Assembly: GCA_030760725.1 (NCBI GenBank)
Contig: JASWHV010000005.1
Span: forward strand, 94,184,622 to 94,248,621
DNA length: 64,000 bases
Reading direction: 5' to 3'
DNA from: Neostapfia colusana
Lineage: Eukaryota > Streptophyta > Magnoliopsida > Poales > Poaceae
The notes below the pieces were generated by a model, which saw only the letters and a program-made list of their open reading frames with translations, was not told where the DNA came from and did not search any database. The translations under genes were made by a program, and so were the position numbers. The stretch's first letter is position 1, and each line of letters starts with the position of its first letter. Below, one piece after another: positions 58,212-64,000 of the stretch.

Positions 58212-58521
58212 CTGGCATGATCAACCAATGTTAATTTAAATCATTACGTATTATCTCACTACTTTCACTTGTTTGTACTTTGAAGTGTTGAGGCTTTGTT
58301 ATACTTTTATGAGGGTTCATATCTCACACCAAATAAATGCACTATTGTTTCATGTGGGTTCACACACCAAAGCAAAACAATCTGAAGACGAGGCTGTGGA
58401 CAATTGCACATGGCTTCCACAACTCACGTCACACACCAAGCATTAACACACCATTATCTAACGTAACGACTCGACTATTTGACATCTTGCTAACTAAGGG
58501 AAAAACTCTACACTACTCGTA
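58212..58521 (-). other. Spacer between extra ORF and gag in E
   Basis: 310 bp, AT-rich, no gene seen. Ends in the acceptor-like catgccag| before the gag ATG. Confidence 0.4.
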
Positions 58522-59292
58522 TTACTGAGCTGGCTCCTCGGGATCTTCCTCATCATTGCGGCTGCCTTCTGACTCCGCTTTGGGTGGGGAGGCTGCTGGT
58601 GGGGTAGTGCGACGACGCCTTATTGCCCGGCGATCTGGGGAGTCAGGAGTCCATGTATCATTCATGGTGACACACAGTTCGTTCCTATCTCCTCTTTCTC
58701 TCGCCCTCAAGCTGGCTCGCAGCAACTCCTCCGTTTCCTTCAGGGTGTCCCGAACATCCTGAAGTTCTTGCTGACACTCGTGCAGTCGAGTGCTGAGCAT
58801 AGCAGCATCCTCCAAGCACAAGTCCATGTGCTCAGGGGAAGTCCCTTGCTGCACTGGCGGGTACTTATACTCCGTGGTACCACTCTCACGCTGGAGGACA
58901 TACATGTACTCCGTCCTGTCCAGGTGGCGACGATAGATGTGACTCTTGCAGGTGATTGCCTCCCAGGTGACATCCTTCTCCGCATCGACCTGTGTTGCTC
59001 GACAAGCTGGAGTGTGGTGGATCTTCAGCAGCTGGTTTTCATGGATAATCCTCATTTCTGAACTCCATTCTTCCCGCTTCTCCCGGATGGTCCTGGTAGA
59101 GCTATAGTGTATGATTAGCTTGCTCGTATTGCCGGCGGCTTCGAGCATACGTCGGAGACGGCTCAACAAGCCTCCTACTGCCAATCCGTAGGAAAGGTAC
59201 GTCACCGGACGACTCTCCTCTCTTTCGGCATGGGCAACTACGGGAACTCTCCCTCCTGTGGACTTGCGAGCGGTGCGAATTATGCGAACCAT
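58522..59292 (-). CDS. Extra ORF between PBS and gag in E (256 aa), unknown function
   Basis: ATG at 59292 directly follows ttctgttttag| (acceptor-like). Open to the stop at 58522. No family recognised. The N-terminal ~150 residues look globular (LSYGLAVGGLLSRLRRMLEA, then HHTPACRATQVDAEKDVTWE). Residues ~165-205 form a probable coiled coil (ARLHECQQELQDVRD-like, CQQELQDVRDTLKETEELL). The C-terminus is basic (AIRRRRTTPP), then acidic (SRNDEEDPEEPAQ). Layout (globular, coiled coil, acidic Pro-rich tail) resembles C's extra ORF, though I see no residue-level homology. It has stayed open although gag, PR and RT of the same element are broken. Confidence 0.7.
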   Translation of the reverse strand: MVRIIRTARKSTGGRVPVVAHAEREESRPVTYLSYGLAVGGLLSRLRRMLEAAGNTSKLIIHYSSTRTIREKREEWSSEMRIIHENQLLKIHHTPACRATQVDAEKDVTWEAITCKSHIYRRHLDRTEYMYVLQRESGTTEYKYPPVQQGTSPEHMDLCLEDAAMLSTRLHECQQELQDVRDTLKETEELLRASLRARERGDRNELCVTMNDTWTPDSPDRRAIRRRRTTPPAASPPKAESEGSRNDEEDPEEPAQ

Positions 59293-59494
59293 CTAAAACA
59301 GAAAACATTTAAACTTAGGTTAGATAAACTTTTAAACAAAAATTCTATTTTGAATGAAAGTTGGGGTAAGATGAAGAAAGTGACTCCATTAAATAACACT
59401 TTTCAACACACACCTTGTAAAATAGTTTTTAAGAAAATAGGGCCCTTAAATACGTCCATTTCTACCTAGGTCCACGTTCCTACGGGCAACCTTG

Positions 59495-59506
59495 GCTCTG
59501 ATACCA
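59495..59506 (-). other. Primer-binding site of E
   Basis: Minus strand TGGTATCAGAGC, four bases (gaag) after the 5' LTR end at 59511. The leader from here to the extra ORF (59494-59293) is only ~200 bp and shows no gene. Confidence 0.93.
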
Positions 59507-59510
59507 CTTC

Positions 59511-62500
59511 TGTCACACCCGGTTTTTCCGAAGAATAACCAAGTGAATATCACATGTATGCCAGGATCATTTTCTCATACATGTGATGACAAATAGTGAA
59601 GCATCAATTATTACAAGCCAGGTGTCGAATATAAATAAGTCTTACATGGCAAATGTTTCGATGGACAAAAATAAGTTCATCACAAGTAAATAAACTAGCA
59701 GCGGAATATTATTCTTGAGGGCTCCGTCACAGGCGTTGCCCGGGGGGACTCCATGAACCTAGAAACCTTCTTCGGGTCCAAAGTCTTGATCATTAAACAC
59801 CACTTCATTATCTTGACCTGAGCAGCAATATAAACCAACAAATATGCAAGGGTGAGTACCGATGGTACTCAGCAAGTGTGGGAAAGTTATGTCATGCATG
59901 GCTAAAACAAGGAGAGGTTGAACTCATGGTTAATGCACTATGCAATTAATACCTATCACCTTAGCTTATTAAGCACCTACATTACTACATGGGTGAAATG
60001 GTCCCAATCTCCCATCCCATCATCATAACCATAACATCATTTCCAATGTTAAGCTCCCCGCTTAACATTCACACCCTCCAAGGCCATCATACTCTAATCA
60101 TGACTAAGTCCAAGCCGCTCTTGACCGTGAGCACGGCTGTCATGACAGTTTTGACTCTGCAGAGTTTGTACCACTTTACCCACATGTAGTGATTTCATCC
60201 CCCGTTGCCGGGTGGACTAAAAGAACCTCCATTATGCCAGTGGCTACGAACCACATTCACACTTCCCAGGTGTGTAGCCAGGAGATCACTACGACGCCTT
60301 TACAAAGGGATTCCCGACGAGCATGGGCCCACTGAGGTTTCACCCCTAACAGCATACAAGAGGCTCCAACCCCGCTGCAGTGGCCCCCTCTTGAGCCTTG
60401 CGGTTCATATTGTAGTCCAGCTGACACCTATTCCCCGCACCATCCAACACACCCATACTACGCCGGGGATACACCTAATTAATTGGCCAAGCTGCCCCAT
60501 CTCAGCATGTGGTTGGCACGGTAAAGCCGGGTTACATGCTCCATGAACCGGTCCTTAGGATCCAGGCAAGTACTAAACACAAACCCGAGTCTCGTGCACC
60601 CAGCACACAACCAAAACATCCAACTTGCCTTGATCCCTACCTCTACATAATTCACAATATCTCATTCAAGAGTATGGTAAAATAAACTGATGATCTCATA
60701 TCCCAAATATCCCATTCTAAGCATGGCTAAGCATATGCATAATAATAAGTGACATGATAAAATAAATCCCAACCCAAGATACAAGGAAATAAGGTAATGC
60801 AATTCTAGGGAAACTTCCTAGCATGGGTTTCATATTTCAATTGACAATGCAAATAACTCTAGCTACACATCCTAACATAGGATCAAAGTGGTCAAGGACA
60901 CTTGCCTCCTTCCTGCTGCTCTTGAAATAGGTAGTCCTGATCTTGGAAAGGAATAACTTGCTCTTGAGCAGGTTCTACATCATACCATTACACATAGCAA
61001 AAGAAAAACAACAATCCATAAGACATAGTTCACACTTCCACTTCATACAAACCACACATTCATATTTATGAAAGTCATTCACCATTATATGTGTTGTGGT
61101 TACTCTATGTGTGTTGATTTGTGGCTTGCATGCACTTTTAATCATGTGTATATGATTCCTACTTTTGTATTCACATTTATGCTTGCATACTTTATACATG
61201 AGTTTCCTATTTAAGTAATTTTCCTTATATTCAATTACTACACCTTTTTTGCTACCAAGTATGCATGAAAGGTATTTTCCTTCCCCATATGTGTCTACAG
61301 AATTTCTACCAACCCTAAACTGAATTCTTTGGATTTTAGAAACTCCATTTATCATTTACTAGTTGCTATATTTTCAGATTTAATTCCTATGCCTAAATGT
61401 GAACTTTATTATGAAAATAACAAGACACATCATCTAAACAGAATAGGTTCTGATCTAAAATATTTGCTAATATATTTTTGGCCTTTTCCTCTGATGTAAA
61501 CTATTTTACAATTATTTTCCCTATTTTCCAGAGCTATTCTTTTACTTAAAAATGTGTCCCTAAATGTGAATAATAAATTAAACAGATTCACTTCAGCCCA
61601 AAATATGTTTTTATCTCACTCCAAAGTTTTGTAAATACTGAGAAAGTTTTTTATTAAATTTTTACAATATGTTTGTCCCACTTTTTAAATTTTAAACACT
61701 AGCCACATATTCAATTTCCTAAATTAAATATTAATCAGGGCTAAAAAAGTAAACTCACCCCACTACAGGGTCTATAATATTATTTTAACAATTTTCAGGG
61801 GTCTAGCTATACATAACAGAGGAGTTTTTCCTAATTTTTATGAAGTCCAGGGGCTAAAACTGATTTTAAATGAATTTACATGATTTTCTGAAGTTCCAGG
61901 GGCTAGATCAGAAGTTTCCGGGGCTAGCTCTTATTTCCCGAGAACCCCAGGGGGTAGCACGTAAGATTTCCAATCTTTATAACGCGGGGCTGACGTGGAC
62001 CGTCCGATTTAAAACAAACGGCTGAGATTATAACGCCGAACCGGTACGCAGGGGTTTAAAGTCTACCGTGCGATTTAAAATAGACGGCGCACAAGCGGCC
62101 ACGTCGCTCTGATCGAGCACGGGCGGCGCTGCCGGCGGCGGGAGGCGGCGATCTCGCCGGAGAGTTTTGGATCTTCGGGAATTCTTCCTAGAACTGTGAT
62201 TTTATGGCATAGATCGGTGGAGGGGAGGTCGGGGATCTCACCTCGGGGGTTTTCTCGAGCTCGGAGGTCCTGGAAGGCGGTCGGCGACGAGGTCCGAATT
62301 GAAACCACGGCGAGGCTCGTCGGCGCTGTGTTTGAACCACAAGTCACCGAGTTTTCTGCACCTGCAGGGTTCCCCGGAGGCGGTGGTTCAAGACCAGCGA
62401 GTTAGATCAGAATTTCCGAGCTTAGATCGGCTAGAATTCACCGGAGAAGGCTCGGGTTCTCACCGGAGTAAAAACGGCGGATCGCGTGGCAAAAACAGAA

Positions 62501-62914
62501 CGAGGTCGGGGTTTTTATAGACTGGGGAGGGCGGCGGGGTGGTTTAGATCGAGTTTGCGTCGCCTCCGAACGGAATTCGGCGGGGATGCGCAGGAATCCG
62601 GGTCGGTTTTGATCCGGGGTGAGAGAATCCCGGCGCGGGCGCGAGGTAGAAGAAGGGCCCGCCTGTCAGTGGGAGGAAGAGGCGCGCGCGGCTGCGGGCT
62701 GGTGCGGGGCTGGTTGGGCCGGCTGGTGGGTTTCGGCCCACTGGCCGGTTTTTTTCTGTTTTCCTTTTTCTTTTTCTATTTCTTTTATGTTTTCAGTTTA
62801 ATTTGAATTCCAGTTTGAATTTGAATTTTTGCAAAACATGCAACACGTCCAAAATTTTTTAAATTCCCCTCTTAACATGATTTAGGGTCTTAACAAGATT
62901 TTTGGGGTGTTACA
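59511..62914 (-). repeat. 5' LTR of E (3,404 bp)
   Basis: Minus strand: TATAAAAA at 62519-62512, middle exon 60974-60906 (identical to the 3' LTR copy), hairpin 59871-59853 (perfect 8-bp stem), terminal exon 59817-59759. The ATG seen in the 3' LTR exon 1 is ACG here, and a 10-bp deletion lies near 62,133. The LTR ends with a GGTT..TTC TTCG GAA..AACC hairpin just before GGGTGTGACA. Confidence 0.93.
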
Positions 62915-63322
62915 TTGCGCTGCGTACAGCGCCTTCTGATGTTCGGTGCATCGTAGCAGCCCGAACTTTGACTCCAGAGTGCGGATAAAACTGTCCGCCT
63001 CCAAAGGTTCTTCGGCCTCCGTGAAGACCGGTGGATGGGTCGCCATGAACTCTGAATATGAACTTTGTTGGGGCTGGCGTTGCCCATTGTCTTGGCGTCC
63101 TCCCTGATGGGACGCATTCTGCTGCACTAGCATCCGCAGCAACTCGGTTTGCTCGTCGCGCAAGCCGAGCACTGCGGCGAGAACCTCCGCAAGACTCCTT
63201 GGAAGTTCTGGTGGTGGAGGAGGTGGTTGCTGCTGCGTCGTGGTTTGCTCCGGTGCTGGAGACTCATCACCACGAACCTGACTTGGACCTCCCTCCTCTT
63301 GCGTTGAACGTGTCCGCACCAT
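62915..63322 (-). pseudogene. gag: D: Gag, N-terminal part (before E)
   Basis: ATG at 63322 (MVRTRSTQEEGGPSQ), preceded by ctgcag|a-type acceptor sequence. 136 open codons: Pro/Gln-rich N-terminus (TTTQQQPPPPPPELP), a leucine-rich helix (LLRMLVQQNASHQGG) and the start of the capsid domain (FIRTLESKFGLLRC). Continues in frame at 51609 when E is removed. Confidence 0.88.
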
Positions 63323-64000
63323 TCTGCATTCAGATCATTCAAATGATCAGCACATGTTGGTTCATTTCATCCAGTCTATACAATAGTGATGTGAGAATGG
63401 AATAAATAGTACGCATAACAGTCACACATGTGGATAAAGTATAAACTTTATGCAACATATACATCCCTGGACCGTGTCACACGGTCGAGTTCCAAAGTAT
63501 TGAACTTTATGGGTTAAAAGTTCATTTTGACCATCGGGGTCACCACGGGATGTTAAGTGTGTTAGCATGCATAATTCCTCGCCATTGTATTGGACCCCAA
63601 CATGTATTAACTCGAAGTGATATGTCAAATGCGTAAACCCTTCGACTCCAACTCGCTGTTTTACAACAGCCACTGGACGTCAAACGGTGAAACTAAGTGT
63701 TTTGGTTGAAATACAGAAAATTCCAGAGAGCATTTGGTCTGCCCTGTTTTTGGACAGTACCTACTTATCTGAGATTTTCATCCCTTTGGAGGGAGATTTT
63801 GTACTGGAACTCTACAGAAAAATTGTAGAGGACTTCAAAACCTTTCCAGAATGGTATCCCACACCTCCATTGGTTCAACCAATATTAAGTTATGCCCTGT
63901 TCAATTTCAGCAAAATTTCTGCCGAAAACAGGGGAGATTGTTCCTAAGTTTTTGAGATTGAATCTATACTCCCAATTGACTCTTAGTTCAATATAGGAGT
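63323..64000 (-). other. Leader of D (partial)
   Basis: No gene seen. Near 63,471-63,487 a near-perfect palindrome GACCGTGT G ACACGGTC lies ~150 bp upstream of gag, the same place as C's hairpin at 32818. A TATAAAGT..ACTTTAT-like stretch sits between it and gag in both. Beyond 63,680 it shows the CTGGAAAGGTTTTGAAG and CTCTACAATTTT phrases of the A and C leaders. Confidence 0.5.

Larger units (their letters stand above)
51615..62914 (-). mobile_element. E: Ty3/gypsy retrotransposon, minus strand, internally deleted
   Basis: 11.3 kb inserted in D's gag; TSD TTGCG at 51610-51614 and 62915-62919. The LTRs (62914-59511 and 55036-51615) start TGTAACACCCC and end GGGTGTGACA, and belong to the family of S and S2. 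By eye they differ at roughly 60 positions plus a few indels, so E is older than C. Internal order: PBS, extra ORF, truncated gag fused to RT by a deletion, RNase H (frameshift), integrase, chromodomain, PPT. It lacks protease and most of Gag, so it would need proteins from another copy. Confidence 0.94.
43371..64000 (-). mobile_element. D: Ty3/gypsy retrotransposon, minus strand, right end off-window
   Basis: Read leftward: leader, gag (split by E), pol, PPT and 3' LTR, which ends at 43371 with CCCCACA. The 5' LTR and PBS lie beyond 64000. The gag-pol frame is continuous when E and one TSD copy are removed (E plus TSD is 11,305 bp; coding phases on both sides agree). It has four in-frame stops and no frameshift seen, so it is younger than A but inactive. 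Confidence 0.9.

Noticed and set aside
1..64000. CRISPR array, bacterial operons, rRNA genes, or a captured host gene
   Set aside because: No regular spacer repeat, no rRNA-like sequence, and every long open frame is retroelement Gag/Pol, an element extra ORF or a shadow of them.

Overview
The window is plant nuclear heterochromatin, most likely from a grass. I see no host gene. Nearly all of it is nested Ty3/gypsy LTR retrotransposons. Evidence: several pairs of 3.4-4.2 kb LTRs beginning TG and ending CA, primer-binding sites TGGTATCAGAGC (initiator tRNA-Met type), polypurine tracts, 5-bp target-site duplications (TSDs), and Gag-PR-RT-RNaseH-INT polyproteins ending in a chromodomain-like tail (Tekay/Del-like chromovirus layout, inferred). 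Species cannot be fixed from the sequence.

Layout, with letters used throughout: Z, an old gag-pol relic (1403-5119, +), is the oldest host. Its gag abuts S2, a piece of an S-family LTR (868-1397), which abuts H, the U3 start of another LTR on the minus strand (1-867) holding a G-box minisatellite. Z is cut at 5119 by B, a minus-strand LTR (5120-5935 and 23404-25825). B is split by A, a complete plus-strand element (5936-23398, TSD AGGAG); A's 3' LTR holds S, a 3.4 kb solo LTR (19060-22484, TSD TGTGT). B is also cut at 25826 by F (+), and F is split by C, the youngest element (26337-41523, +, TSD GTGAA). F is cut at 42020 by G (+), G is cut at 43371 by D (-, runs off the right edge), and D's gag is split by E (51615-62914, -, TSD TTGCG). 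One lineage therefore reads Z<B<F<G<D<E.

Coding: C carries a 314-codon extra ORF and a gag-pol reading frame spoiled only by one early TGA. E has an intact 256-codon extra ORF but has lost most of gag, protease and the start of RT. D has one continuous gag-pol frame with four stops plus E. A and Z are decayed.

Main new observation: LTRs of several families appear to contain a small spliced gene. A short exon rich in acidic residues and glutamine is flanked by an AG acceptor and a GC-type donor (G|GCAAG). About 1.1 kb downstream, just after a conserved hairpin, lies a terminal acidic exon with its own stop codon. The two exons join in the same phase in S, E, C and D, and the terminal exon also survives in B and S2. 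In S and E a TATA box lies upstream, and in S an AATAAA follows, so one LTR could be a whole transcription unit. The start codon is unresolved. The extra ORFs and gag ORFs of A, C, D and E also start at, or one base after, a 3' splice-site-like AG, which suggests one LTR donor feeding several alternative acceptors.
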